The notes beneath the pieces are model-generated. The model did no database searches and was not told the DNA's origin. It saw only the letters and a list, made by a program, of their open reading frames with translations. A program made the position numbers and the translations under genes. Source: Oppiella nova (Eukaryota > Arthropoda > Arachnida > Sarcoptiformes > Oppiidae). From it: DNA of 27,172 nt. The DNA is taken from contig CAJPVJ010000369.1 of the NCBI GenBank assembly GCA_905397405.1, forward strand, positions 1 to 27,172, read 5' to 3'. This document shows, piece by piece, positions 1 through 10,120 of this stretch (position 1 is the stretch's first letter; the number at the start of each line of letters is the position of its first letter).

Positions 1-1717
1 TCTTATTTTTATTTATAGATGTATTAATATATCAGTTTTTGTTATGGTTTTGATTCATTTGAGGTCAAACTTTATGGCGATGAGGGCAGGGATGACACCA
101 CTGATGATGAGGAGTGTATGGAGAGTGCATAGCAAGGAATGAGTTGCTATGGGTTACGGCTCAAGAATAAAGTACAAGAGATTTAGGGTTTGAGTCTCGC
201 ATTTGCAACATCCATACGACCAAACAGCCAGTGCTGAGAGCATAGGCTGATAGGCTGTGCACTCACTGCTCGCATTGCATTGTGAGCTGTGATTCGCATC
301 GAATTACATGACTATTGAACACAAGACATGATTTGAAAGTTGCAATAAGTTTGAGGTTTCTTGAAATTCGCTACACAAACTACACGACACTCTCATTGCT
401 ATACGAGTTGTTCAACACATATATGAGAAGCACTTTCGCGTAGTCCGACCGCAGGCTATCGTTCACCACAACTGGCTCTATGTATTGGACACTCAAACAA
501 ACAGACTGTTTGTCACCACTGACTACCTTTCATGAGTGACCCAAACTACTTATTAATTGATAAACTAATCCTTAATAATTGATTTCAAGCGATAAGTTTG
601 AGTAATGTTTGTCGTGGTAAACGTGTTTCATCTGATAACTCAACTCATTCTCCATCAGTTCATCGGATATGTTCAGACATTGCCTCCAATTATAAGAATA
701 GGTAATTAATTTCATTAATATATAGACATTATTTAACATTAATTAACGGATTTATCTAAAGAGAGGCATTACATAGGATTTACAAAATTTATTGCCTTTT
801 ATTTGTTGAGTGACTGAGTCTTACAAGAAAGTACTCTTTCGGTGATTTGAGTCTTAAGATCACAGTTTCAAGCATTTCTCCAAATCCTGTTATAATATTA
901 ATGTATTTGCAGCAGATTTTTATGTAAAGATAATATTTTCTATTTTCACTTTTATTGTTATCTCGATCTATTATAAAAGCCATTTAAAGCAGAGAGATTT
1001 GCCTCGATATTAATCAAATCATTCAAATACTTGCCATTTGTTGACTATTTGTGCACTTTTTATGTAAACTGATTGTTAGAAATTGTTATTTATGATAAGA
1101 TATTCAAAACTGTTTTAAAACTTTTTACAATTACAGTACATTTATAACTGAAATTCAATTACGAAAGCAATTCATAAAATATAATTTTATTTTTTAAGAC
1201 TCGAAACATAATTTAATCGTTTCTCTATAGTAAAGGGCAAACAATTTCAAGTGTGTTATACTAATGTATTTTGTGTTGATCTCCACAATAATTCAATTTC
1301 TTGTATATATTTTTAAAGTCCACTCTTCCATAAAATACTGATAAAGAAGTAAATCAAATAAAAATCAATATTTCATCAAAAATTACAACTATTTATTTCA
1401 TTTTCACGGAATAGTAACCAATAAATATTTTTAATATTTATATCAATCATTATTCAATTAAAATGAAGTTTAGGAAAACTTTAAACGGCTAAACGGTTTT
1501 ACATTTACCCCAATATTTTATGTTTCAAATACTAAATATAGATTTGTAATTTAGTAAAAATTTAAAAATATCTCTATTCGCTATAATTTGCTGTAACTAA
1601 TTAGGTTGATTAGTTAATTAAAATAAATTACATCTAAAATTCGTTGCTATAATTAATTAATATATTTATAATTTAAAATTTTTATACATTCTACCTATTA
1701 ATTAAGTATAATATTAT
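1..1717. other. Left flank, mostly noncoding, with two small GC-richer islands
   Basis: Positions 540-1717 are AT-rich with no coding-like frame, no tRNA-like fold and no microsatellite. Positions 55-535 are richer in GC and hold short frames on both strands. A minus-strand frame at 55-153 encodes 32 residues with a hydrophobic stretch. A plus-strand frame at 365-535 encodes 56 residues ending in TGA. Either could be a terminal exon of a gene extending beyond the window or of the minus-strand gene at 1718-2212. I could not match either to a known family. Confidence 0.4.
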
Positions 1718-2212
1718 TTAACAATAAACTAATTCTAAATAATGAGTCGAGTTATCCCTCCATAAGAGCCGCGCTTTGCCGACGAGTGACTGGCCGTCGG
1801 CCTCGAGCTGTCGGCGCATCTCATCTGTGGTCATAGTCTTCGGCTTTCGGATGATTAGAGAGATTCCGAAGTTCGCGAAGAAGATCCAGAAGACGAGTTG
1901 ACAGGCGTTGAGGGCACACATGAGTCGGTAGTGTCCGCACCGTTCGTTGGCGTACAGGAGGACCGGCTTCTGGTGATCGGCCGTCAAGACGTTGGCGTCG
2001 ATCACTGTGTTGTTGGGGTTTGCGATGGACTTCTTGTTCAGGATATGACTCTTGATTTGTTGCACTTTCGATGAGTCACGCGGTGATGGTGTCGGCGGTG
2101 GTGGCGATGATAATGGACGGCACGTGTTGGTGACAATCGGTGATGACTTGTGGGCGCAGTTATGGATGATATACGGCGTGTGTCTTAAGAATCGGATGTG
2201 TAGTGAAAGCAT
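1718..2212 (-). CDS. Putative mitochondrial membrane protein, TMEM223-like (probably incomplete)
   Basis: This is an open frame of 164 residues with GC-rich, coding-like codons in an AT-rich setting. The first 20 residues are rich in R, H and hydrophobic residues and lack acidic ones, as in a mitochondrial targeting peptide. A Pro/Ser-rich linker follows (about 32-48). Then comes a segment (about 73-121) whose pattern VLLYAN...HYRLM...CQLVFWIFF recalls the start of TMEM223 (DVLLxxxxxxxFFxxLxxFxxxQxVFW), ending in one transmembrane helix (101-121). TMEM223 proteins assist respiratory complex assembly in the mitochondrial inner membrane and have a second helix and a C-terminal domain, which are missing here. 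Coding-like composition ends near residue 154, and the last ten residues are AT-rich. No canonical GT donor is visible before the stop, so this may be a first exon with a non-canonical donor, a broken copy or a divergent short protein. The family call rests on remembered pattern similarity only. Confidence 0.45.
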   Translation of the reverse strand: MLSLHIRFLRHTPYIIHNCAHKSSPIVTNTCRPLSSPPPPTPSPRDSSKVQQIKSHILNKKSIANPNNTVIDANVLTADHQKPVLLYANERCGHYRLMCALNACQLVFWIFFANFGISLIIRKPKTMTTDEMRRQLEADGQSLVGKARLLWRDNSTHYLELVYC

Positions 2213-2857
2213 GACTTTCGGTGATATTATCTGTGGGTTAGCGACGAGTTGGCGATGAGTTGCGGATCAGTTGGTGGTAGAGCTGAGGGGTTGGGATCAG
2301 TTGGCGTACCATAAGAGTCGGTGTCGTATGATATGATAATTAGTTTTAAGTTTTTTCGTTTGATTTAAAAGTGTTTTGTTTTGGATTTGTTTTCATTCAA
2401 AACGGCATTGAATGGTAAACAGCGTTGTGTTATGTTTTTTGTTTGGGATTTATTCCCGGAGTTCATGATTCTTGTATTGGATATACGGTGGGAATATAAG
2501 GAATATTTATATTATTCCCGAAATTCATATGATTTCTTGTGTTATCGAAACCTCGTATCTAATCATATGTTTATTACATCACAGTATACAAACTAAAAGA
2601 CAAGTCTATTTGAATCCGTAGTAGTGGTACCTTTTATTACATACAATTGTATATGTGTATGAAAATTGTTCAGTATTAAATAGTCCCAAAACATTTACAA
2701 CATATACGTCCACTAAAAGCACACACACAAACTCATTGGGTGTTTATTATTGTAAACAAAAGCCTAAATGAAAACAAATGGCAAATGAATGTCACATTTA
2801 ATTGCGATTATAATTAGCTTTTAATCCGTTATTTAATCGCCAAATACACGCTAAGCA
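2213..2857. promoter_or_regulatory. Intergenic region between divergent genes
   Basis: This 645-bp interval separates the start of the minus-strand TMEM223-like frame from the VPS39 start codon, so it should carry both promoters and 5' leaders. The first 130 bp next to the minus-strand start are GC-richer and the rest is AT-rich. I see no unambiguous TATA-initiator pair and call no transcription start. A plus-strand frame at 2381-2596 has no coding-like composition and is treated as chance. Confidence 0.4.
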
Positions 2858-3085
2858 ATGGAAATATACAAAACGATCCCGATCATGAAGAATTTGCCCC
2901 TGGTCATTGAGTGCATATGCGCTTTCGGTGAGTGAATTAATAAATTTAATTATAAAATCAATTTTAATTGCATTTTGTATTTAATAAACCTATTTATAAA
3001 CCCATAGACGACTACATAATCATTGGCACTAAGCAGGGTCACCTACTCATGTATAAACTCGAGATCAAATACAACCAAATGAATG
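2858..3085 (+). other. VPS39: VPS39 exons 1 and 2
   Basis: Exon 1 (2858-2927) encodes 23 residues plus one base and ends at donor G|GTGAGT. Exon 2 (3008-3085) begins after acceptor CATAG and encodes DDYIIIGTKQGHLLMYKL and following residues, matching the first propeller strands of VPS39. It ends at donor G|GTAAGT. Intron 1 is 80 nt and AT-rich. Exon 2 is phase 1 at both ends. Reading on from exon 2 into intron 2 in the exon 2 frame reaches TAG within 12 codons, so retention would truncate the protein. Confidence 0.9.
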
Positions 3086-5465
3086 GTAAGTGCGCTGAAG
3101 AGTTCAGTGTCCGCCATTAGATCCACACTAATCTCTGTATCTAATTATCCCACAAATGCACTCAAAAACCTCTTCACGTGTCCATACAATCGATTTACAC
3201 GACTCTCGATGACTACAACCAATTGGTACAAAATTATCTCATCGGTGGTAACGATCATAACCCCAGAAATCAAACCAGAGATCCATTTGTTGCGCTCAAA
3301 CAAGGCGTTCGCTAAGAAGCCCATCGTTCAGATCGAAGCGGTTCCCGACCTCCGCATACTTGTGTCCCTATCGGACAACGTGGTCAGTGTCCACAACTTG
3401 GATCAGATGACGTTCCCACTGATCACGTGTGTGACCAAAACGAGGGGCGCCTCCCTATTCGTGCTGGACGTCCAACGGCAGCGAACCCTTACGGGTGAAC
3501 ACCAGTGCACTCTCCGGATGTGTGTTGTCGTCAAATATCACTTACAGCTCTTCTACTGGAAGAATAACGACTTTCACGAGTTGTCGGCCGACCTAAAAGT
3601 GCCGGATCTGCCGAAAACGATCGCCTGGTGCTCGCAGTCCCTGTGCGTAGGCTTCCGGTCGGACTACTCGCTCATCAAAGTGGTGACCGGAGAGCCCAAA
3701 GAGCTGTTCCCGACGGGTGACAAACCGGAGCCATCGGTGGTGCTGTTGGAGGGCAACCGACTGGCGCTCGGAAGGGACGGCAAGACGTATATCATGAACG
3801 CCGAGGGCTCGCCGGTACTCAACTACCCGATCACGTGGTCGGACACACCCCTCAGTCTGGTGGACGACTCGCCCTATTTGGTGGCCGTATTGCCCAACAA
3901 TGTCGTGGAACTGTTGACAGTGGAGCCCAAAGTGGACATTCAGAGGGAGGACTTGTCGGACAAGTTGACCACAAATCGCATAAAACTGATCGTCAAGTGC
4001 GCCAACAAGAGGGGGCACCTCCTCCTCGCGTCAGCCAATGACGTATTTTGTATGATACGAGTGCCGCCCGAACAGCAGATCTACAAACTGATGGCTGAAC
4101 ACCACTTCGAGTTGGCCCTACAGGTGGCCGACATGTGGACCGACAGCTCGGAGTATGAGGTGATCGGTGGCGACGAGGGGTTGGCCCCCGCGGGCGGCGC
4201 CGGTATCACCAAAAAGGAGCAAATGATGGCTAAGATCAAGAATATGCACGCATTTGACTTGTTCTGTAAGAAGCAGTACAAGGAGGCGCTCCTACTGTTC
4301 CTCAAGTTGGGTACCGACCCGTCGCAAGTGATCGGTCTGTTCCCGGACCTCCTGCCCGACGACTTCCGCAACAAACTCGAGTACCCGTCGAAACCGCCGG
4401 CGCTCGTGGGCCACGACCTCGAGACGGGACTGTTCTGTCTCATCGACTATCTGCTGGAAGTGCGTCGAAATCTGGCCAACGATAAGTCGGTCCACAACAG
4501 CGCCATTACCTCATCTACCGGTAGCGCCGGTAGTAGTGATAACAGTGCCGTCGTCGATGGCAACGCCTCAGCCAAAGCCAAGTATCAGCTCAAGAGTATC
4601 ATCGACACCACGCTCTTGAAGTGCTACCTGCAGACCAACGACGCACTGGTAGCCCCGTTGCTACGGCTGCCGGACAACCGGTGCCACTTGGAGGAGGTGG
4701 AGAAGGCCCTCAAGAAGCACCACAAGTATAATGAGCTGATTATCCTCTACCAGAACAAGGGTCTGCATAAGAATGCGTTGGATCTGCTGTACAAACAGAG
4801 CCGCAAACAGGACTCGCCGCTGGCCGGGTATAAGCGAACGGTGCAGTACTTGCAGCACATGGGCGCCGAGCACCTGGAGCTCATATTCGAGTACAGTGGG
4901 TGGGTGTTGAAGCAGCACCCGGAGGAGGGCGTCAAGATATTCACCGATGACATGGCGTCCGACACGGAGCTACTGCCCCGACATGAGGTGATGCTGTTCC
5001 TGCAGCAGACAAATGGCGATCTACTGATCCCCTACTTGGAGCACGTGATACACGTGTGGAACGACACCACACCGGCCTTTCACAACACCCTGATTCACAA
5101 GTATAGGGAACGCGTGAGGATACTGTTGACCGACTATAAGAGTACCTGCGCTGAGGGCGACGAGAGTGTAGGCGCCGGTGAGGAGCCGGGAGAGTTGGGT
5201 GACCTGAGGCGCAAACTGTTGACGTTTTTGGATGAGTCCGACCACTACTCGACCGAAACGCTGCCGACGTATCTGTTGAATGACGGGTTGTTTGAGGAGA
5301 GGGCTGTCGTTATGGGAAAGATTGGTAACCATAAGGAGGCGCTCGTCATATACGTCCATATGCTTCACGACACGCAACGCGCCGAACAGTACTGTCAGCG
5401 GATGTACGACAAGGGGTTGGACGCCAATAAAGACGTGAGTTTTCGGAGCCTTTGTTTTATATTAT

Positions 5466-5506
<41 letters not shown>

Positions 5507-5873
5507 AAAAGTTCTCTAATAATTATTAATAGCTCTCTCACAGTCTCTCTCAGCACTTAATACATAGCCTTAACTTATGCCTCAATCACTGCAATATTAA
5601 TGAGAATTTATGCGAAAATCGATAAAAGTTGTCAAATCTTATGAATAATTTGCTCCGAAATTACTCATCGATTGGCCGTTAATCCCATTAATCGTATGCA
5701 GAAATTGCTTATAATTTGCATAAATATATGAACAAAATATGCAAATATTTTGAAAACTTTTTTTAGTTTTTTGTTGCTATATATATTTTGGAAATCAGTT
5801 TTTTGTTAGTTTTCCCTTTGCTTTAAATATTTGAATATAAATTAAATTTTCAATTTTTTTCACTCTTATTATG

Positions 5874-5912
<39 letters not shown>

Positions 5913-6896
5913 GGCAAACAGTAGGGCTCACACACTCATACCTGCATATACACAGTACACCTGTGCTGTTGATATAGTATTGCGGAAGGAAAGTTGAACT
6001 CCCGGTGCCCATCGCTATTGCGATCGTAAATCTTGTTTCCAATACTCGCGCCTCATTTGCCTTATAATTAATTTCAATGGCATTCAAATCCTATGCAAAC
6101 CCCCTTTTTATCTAATCTACGGCTCACAGAGTTTTATATAATCTCGGGTTTTGGTATTTTTATTGTCAATTAATTGAATGTATAGTTTAGGAGACAATTC
6201 GCTTATTTATTACACATAATATGCAAATACAGAGTAATATATTCACGGCCCGGGATGTCTCGTGTAGTGTTGGGGGAACCGGACTTTATGTGCACTTTTC
6301 CGATGCCTTTTGAAAACGGTTTTTGTTTTAAGAAATTTATAGTCATTTGAAAACAGATTTATTTATGCATTAAAAAAGTTTTCGGAAAATAGTTTTTTTG
6401 TCTCTTGTTGTTTGAACTCAACTTTTTTGGGTTTGCTTTTGGTTTTACGCATAAATAGGAATTGAAAATTGCATTCAATTTTGTGTCGATAAAAATCTCT
6501 GTATTTTTTTTCTCTGTTAAATCCATTTCCCAATCGCTGAGCGAAATCTCTTACACTAAATATGTTTTGATTAATCGATTTGTAATCAAATGCAATGATT
6601 GATGACAACGAACCGGGAGTTTTGGGCATCATTTTCATTGCGAGAAAACTGATTATAAATACAAACTTTTTTGTTGTTGTGTTTCCTTTGCATTACTTTC
6701 ATGTGTTTTTAAAATACATGTAATTTTCTTCGCAACTATTTTAATTCAATTCTCGCACCGGTATGTTATATGTCTGGTGGGCGCACAGGTATTCCTCACA
6801 CTCTTAGATCTGTATCTATCGGTGCCACCGCTGATGCCGTCGAAAGTGGCGGCGAACCCATCGCTCAGCAAACTGGAGGCCAATATCCAGTCGGCG

Positions 6897-6935
<39 letters not shown>

Positions 6936-8545
6936 GGCAAACAGTAGGGCTCACACACTCATACCTGTATATACAACAGTACACCTGTGCTGTTGATATA
7001 GTATTGCGGAAGGAAAGTTGAACTCCCGGTGCCCATCGCTATTGCGATCGTAAATCTTGTTTCCAATACTCGCGCCTCATTTGCCTTATAATTAATATAT
7101 GGTTTGCATTTCAATGGCATTCAAATCTTATGCAAAACCCCTTTTTATCTAATCTATGGCTCACAGAGCCTTAAATATATAAACTCGGGTTTTGGTATTT
7201 TTGTTGTCAATTAATTGAATGTATAGTTTAGGAGACAATTCGCTTATTTATTACACATAATATGCAAATACAGAGTAATATATTCACGGCTCGGGATGTC
7301 TCGTGTAGTGTTAGGGGAACCGGACTTTATGTGCACTTTTTCCGATGCCTTTTGAAAACGGTTTTTGTTTTAAGAAATTTATAGTCATTTGAAAACAGAT
7401 TTATTTATGCATTAAAAAAGTTTTCGCAAATAGTTTTTTGTCTCTTGTTGTTTGAACTCAACTTTTTTTGGGTTTACTTTTGGTTTTATACATAAATAGG
7501 AATTGAAAATTGCATTCAATTTTGTGTCGATAAAAATCTCTGTATTTTTTTCTCTGTTAAATCCATTTCCCAATCGCTGAGCGAAATCTCTTACACTAAA
7601 TATGTTTTGATTAATCGATTTGTAATCAAATGCAATGATTGATGACAACGAACCGAGAGTTTTTGGGCATCATTTTCATTGCGAGAACTGATTATAAATA
7701 CAAACTTTTTTGTTGTTGTGTTTCCTTTGCATTACTTTCATGTGTTTTTAAAATACATGTAATTTTCTTCGCAACTATTTTAATTCAATTCTCGCACCGG
7801 TATGTTATATATCTGGTGGGCGCACAGGTATTCCTCACACTCTTAGATCTGTATCTATCGGTGCCACCGCTGATGCCGTCGAAAGTGGCGGCGAACCCAT
7901 CGCTCAGCAAACTGGAGGCCAATATCCAGTCGGCGATCCAGTTGTTGACCAAACACTCGACTAAAATCAATGCCTTGAGTGTCGTGAAGCTGCTGCCGGC
8001 GAGCGTACCGGTGCTGGCGATCGAGGAGTTTCTGCAGTCGACCACTAATCACCTGCTGATGGAACGCCACTCGAAGCAGATCTTCCGCAACCTATTGCTG
8101 GCACAGCACCTGCAGGTACAGCAGCAACGGATCCGTTTGCAACAGAATAAGCTGGTGGTCGACGAACACGACTCGTGTCGGGTGTGCCATAAGAGGATCG
8201 GCTTAAGGTATGTCCCCATCGACAGTAACCGCGGAGTAGATTCCGTGCGATTATAACGACTGCGCTATTAGTGCCTATACTTTGTCTGTAGTGTTGTTTC
8301 GCTTGATAGCGAAGTAGAGATGTTATCGATAGTAATACAGCTGTTATTGTGATGCGATAGCGAGTGTTGATTGTAGTTTTAGATGATTTTTGATATTTTT
8401 TGCATTGAAAACAAAAGTAAAATTAAATTTTCATTTTTGGCTTTATTTGTGTAGTGTATTCGTACGGTTCACTAATCGAGATTTGGTTCACATTGGCTGC
8501 AGAGATAGGTATACATCAAAAGAGCTCCGACACCTCGCATCGTAG
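2858..8545 (+). CDS. VPS39: VPS39 / Vam6-like vacuolar protein sorting subunit (5 exons)
   Basis: Joining exons 2858-2927, 3008-3085, 3267-5434, 7828-8207 and 8455-8545 gives 2787 nt, or 928 residues plus stop, close to animal VPS39 (about 875-890). All introns are GT-AG with matching phases (1, 1, 0, 2). VPS39 is the Rab7-binding subunit of HOPS (and Vps39/TLP-type complexes), tethering late endosomes and autophagosomes to lysosomes from the cytosolic face. Visible landmarks: the N-terminal GTKQGHLL motif and CNH-type propeller (about 15-290), a Ser-rich linker (461-489), the conserved IIDTTLLKCYL helix (494 on), the YLQH...E clathrin-repeat region (about 590-760), a C-terminal Vps39 domain (773-880), and a metal-knuckle pattern C889-x2-C892-x18-H911-x2-C914 with the same spacing as the human protein. 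The start at 2858 has a purine at -3 and G at +4. Intron 3 (2393 nt) contains a tandem duplication that copies the start of exon 4. Confidence 0.94.
3267..5434 (+). other. VPS39: VPS39 exon 3 (main body)
   Basis: This 2168-nt exon encodes residues 50-772, covering most of the propeller and the helical repeats. The frame is also open upstream through intron 2 to an ATG at 3083, but that ATG straddles the exon 2 donor and the 3083-3266 translation has no VPS39 similarity, so it is intronic. Two in-frame acceptors are possible, after 3266 and after 3278, differing by four residues (EIKP). The exon ends with GAC before GTGAGT at 5435, in phase 0. Codon use is GC-rich against AT-rich introns. A Gly/Ala-rich insertion (about 360-375) and the Ser-rich linker are probably surface loops. 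Confidence 0.93.
5468..5503 (+). repeat. (CT)n microsatellite near the intron 3 donor
   Basis: This 36-nt tract begins 34 nt after the VPS39 exon 3 donor. In the pre-mRNA it is (CU)n, complementary to the (GA)n tracts at 5876 and 6900 in the same intron. Confidence 0.95.
5876..6899 (+). repeat. Tandem duplication, copy 1 (intron 3 plus exon 4 start)
   Basis: This 1024-bp unit starts with (GA)n at 5876-5909, followed by GATGAGGCAAACAGTAGGG, and ends with the first 111 nt of exon 4 (6789-6899). It is colinear with 6900-7938. By eye the intronic parts differ by scattered substitutions and small indels (a few percent, including a 13-15-nt insertion in copy 2 near 7096), while the exonic part looks identical. 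Confidence 0.95.
6789..6935 (+). pseudogene. Truncated duplicate of VPS39 exon 4 with intact acceptor
   Basis: Acceptor GCACAG at 6783-6788 and 37 in-frame codons (6789-6899) duplicate the start of exon 4. The frame then enters (GA)n, adding 11 Arg/Glu codons, and stops at TGA 6933-6935. Splicing exon 3 to this acceptor would give an 820-residue protein with an (RE)5R tail, lacking the C-terminal domain and the CxxC...HxxC knuckle. There is no obvious donor in the copied exon part, so it would act as a terminal exon or be skipped. I cannot tell whether it is used. Confidence 0.85.
6900..7938 (+). repeat. Tandem duplication, copy 2
   Basis: This 1039-bp copy begins with (GA)n at 6900-6932, directly abutting the truncated exon 4 copy. 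It ends inside the intact exon 4 at 7938, after which unique exon sequence continues (CAGTTGTTGACC). The junction between copies is therefore exon 4 nucleotide 111 joined to a (GA)n tract. Confidence 0.95.
7828..8207 (+). other. VPS39: VPS39 exon 4 (intact copy)
   Basis: Acceptor GCACAG at 7822-7827 is followed in phase 0 by VFLTLLDLYLSVPP, which continues the NKD of exon 3 as in other VPS39 proteins (NKDVYLSLLRMYLSPP in human). The exon encodes residues 773-898, including the LEANIQSAIQLL and FRNLLLAQHLQVQQ helices and the first half of the metal knuckle (C889, C892). It ends in phase 2 at AAG|GTATGT. This C-terminal region is the part that binds VPS11 in characterised HOPS complexes. Confidence 0.93.
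8455..8545 (+). other. VPS39: VPS39 exon 5 (terminal)
   Basis: After acceptor TTTGTGTAG the split codon AG+T gives Ser899, then VFVRFTNRDLVHIGC. This aligns with the SAFARYPNGVVVHYFC of animal VPS39 and supplies H911 and C914. Reading continues through SKELRHLAS to TAG at 8543-8545, resembling the short SKE tail of the family. A GTATAC at 8509 could act as an internal donor, but the read-through end fits better. Confidence 0.85.
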
Positions 8546-9635
8546 CCGTGTTTTAGTGTTAGGAGTAGATTATTATCTCGTGTTTTGTGTTTTGTTTTTT
8601 TTAATGAAATCAATTTTTTACGACTATTTATTAAATTTTATTATTTTTTCGGTTAAAACTTTATTAAAAACTCATAAAATATATACTATTTTTTTCGCTG
8701 CCATTAAACTAATTGCGAATTAAAAGTCATTTTTATATACTGTATAATAAATATGATATTTTCCACAACATTATGATTAGTGTAATGTGTTTTGAAATTG
8801 CTTTTCGGTTTAATATAACCATTATTTCGTGTGATTTTGAATTTTCTGCTCTCTCTCTCTCTCTCTCGTATTCTATGAACCAACAGGTGATTCAGTGGTT
8901 GACATCTGTGTCGGGGTCTATACACAGGAATTGTAGCGTTTTTATGACTTTTTTGATAGTAATTTATATCCGTTTTGAGGGATGCCATCAAAATCTACGG
9001 GAATTTGTGTTTTTTCGCACATAAACTGCGCGAATAAATGACATGTTTTAGGCTATAAATGGGACCAGAAAACGGTGGGTAACCCTTTGCCATATGAGTT
9101 CCTGTGGTACACATGAGAGACATACCATAATAATTCATATAAGATTGTAGTGGAAAGGGATGGTAAGCGAAAATAAGAGCACAAAAAATAATAAAAACAC
9201 AGTTTTATGACATCGTAATGATCGCATGACTTAGTGCTCTTGACTTTGGGTATAAAATACTTGTTTTTTCGGTACCAAAAGTGAGTGACAATTGTCTCAC
9301 AAAAGCCATCAAAATATATGGTATAAGACAACAATCGTTGTCTATAATAATGGGTAGTATTTGAGGGCTGAACGTGAGGTCTTCGGCGGACAAAGTGTTT
9401 TGTGAAATTGAATTGTGAGTTGAGTTTTGAAAAATAAAAATTTTGGTTTGAATTGTAGTTTTTTATGTGGAAACGATTGTCTACTGTGTAGTGACTATGA
9501 GATTGTACAACGAGTTCATAATTATGAACCAAAAAAGTTTTTTAATGTGTTTTAATGTTTTATGTGTTTATTCTCACGCATCCAGACATTGAAATCATAT
9601 ATATTTTACTATAAAGTTTTGTTCATCTCTTAGAG
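8546..9635. other. VPS39 3' region and AT-rich intergenic
   Basis: This holds the polyadenylation signal at 8746, a short (CT)n at 8849-8867 and a pyrimidine-AG site before 8887. The frame after that site runs to 9024 but has no recognisable similarity. A minus-strand frame of 159 codons at 9053-9532 has AT-driven composition (N, Y, F, S-rich) and no family resemblance, so I do not call it a gene. Confidence 0.5.
8746..8751 (+). terminator. VPS39: Candidate VPS39 polyadenylation signal
   Basis: AATAAA lies about 200 nt after the VPS39 stop codon in AT-rich sequence. It is the first canonical hexamer seen downstream on the plus strand. Confidence 0.5.
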
Positions 9636-9995
9636 CTCTCTCTCTCTCTCTCTCTCCAGAAGTAGTTTCTTAAAGACATTAATATTTTTATTGATTTTCG
9701 CATCACTTTTATTATATAATACGCGATAATAATAATTAGATATTATATACAAGTAGTTATGGAAAAAGTAATTTCGTTTCAGTGATGGAAAAAATTTTGT
9801 CTTTAATTTCTCGTTGCTTTACGATTTGCAAACACATCTGGGAATTACATATAACGCGAAGGGAATAGTAGGCACCGGCTATGGCACTGGTATTTAATAT
9901 CTAAATGTCTTTCGCCTTAAGGACACGAGAAATTGTGCGCCACTTGTGTACACATTTCGCCTAAATTATAGACAACTCTCTCTCATATACTCGAC

Positions 9996-10027
<32 letters not shown>
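9636..10027 (+). repeat. Direct repeat copy A, bounded by CT tracts
   Basis: It begins with (CT)n at 9636-9656 then CCAGAAGTAGTTTCTTAAAG, and ends with (CT)n at 9997-10027. It matches 10121-10524 almost base for base; differences include GTAGTTTCTT versus GTCGTTTCTC and CACTTGTG versus CACTTCTG. It contains no coding-like frame. Confidence 0.93.
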
Positions 10028-10032
<5 letters not shown>

Positions 10033-10119
10033 TCATTTACTTTTACGAGAGACTACCGAAACGATTAACAAAATTCTTGTTTCGTTTATTTTAATTTAAT
10101 TTATGATACGTTAAGCGAG
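10009..10119 (+). repeat. Inverted repeat arm 1
   Basis: The segment from the end of CT tract 9997-10027 through GACTTTCATTTAC to TTAAGCGAG is the reverse complement of 10911-11020. I found no mismatch over the roughly 92 non-microsatellite bases. It is also the spacer between direct repeat copies A and B. Confidence 0.92.
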
Positions 10120-10120
10120 A

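Noticed and set aside
3593-4018. Minus-strand frame of 141 codons inside VPS39 exon 3
   Set aside because: It is antisense to a clearly coding exon and arises from GC-rich codon bias; there is no independent similarity.
6770-7021. Plus-strand frame through the exon 4 copy and GA tract
   Set aside because: It is in a different frame from VPS39. The VPS39 frame stops at 6933, so this is a shadow with an Arg/Glu microsatellite run.
8887-9024. Possible extra VPS39 exon after a pyrimidine tract and CAG
   Set aside because: Splicing from the internal GTATAC at 8509 would give a stop in the next codon, and the read-through exon 5 end already matches the family's length and tail.
9053-9532. Minus-strand frame of 159 codons
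   Set aside because: AT-driven amino-acid composition, no recognisable domain, and overlapping alternative frames of equal quality. I considered a transposase remnant but saw no catalytic motif.
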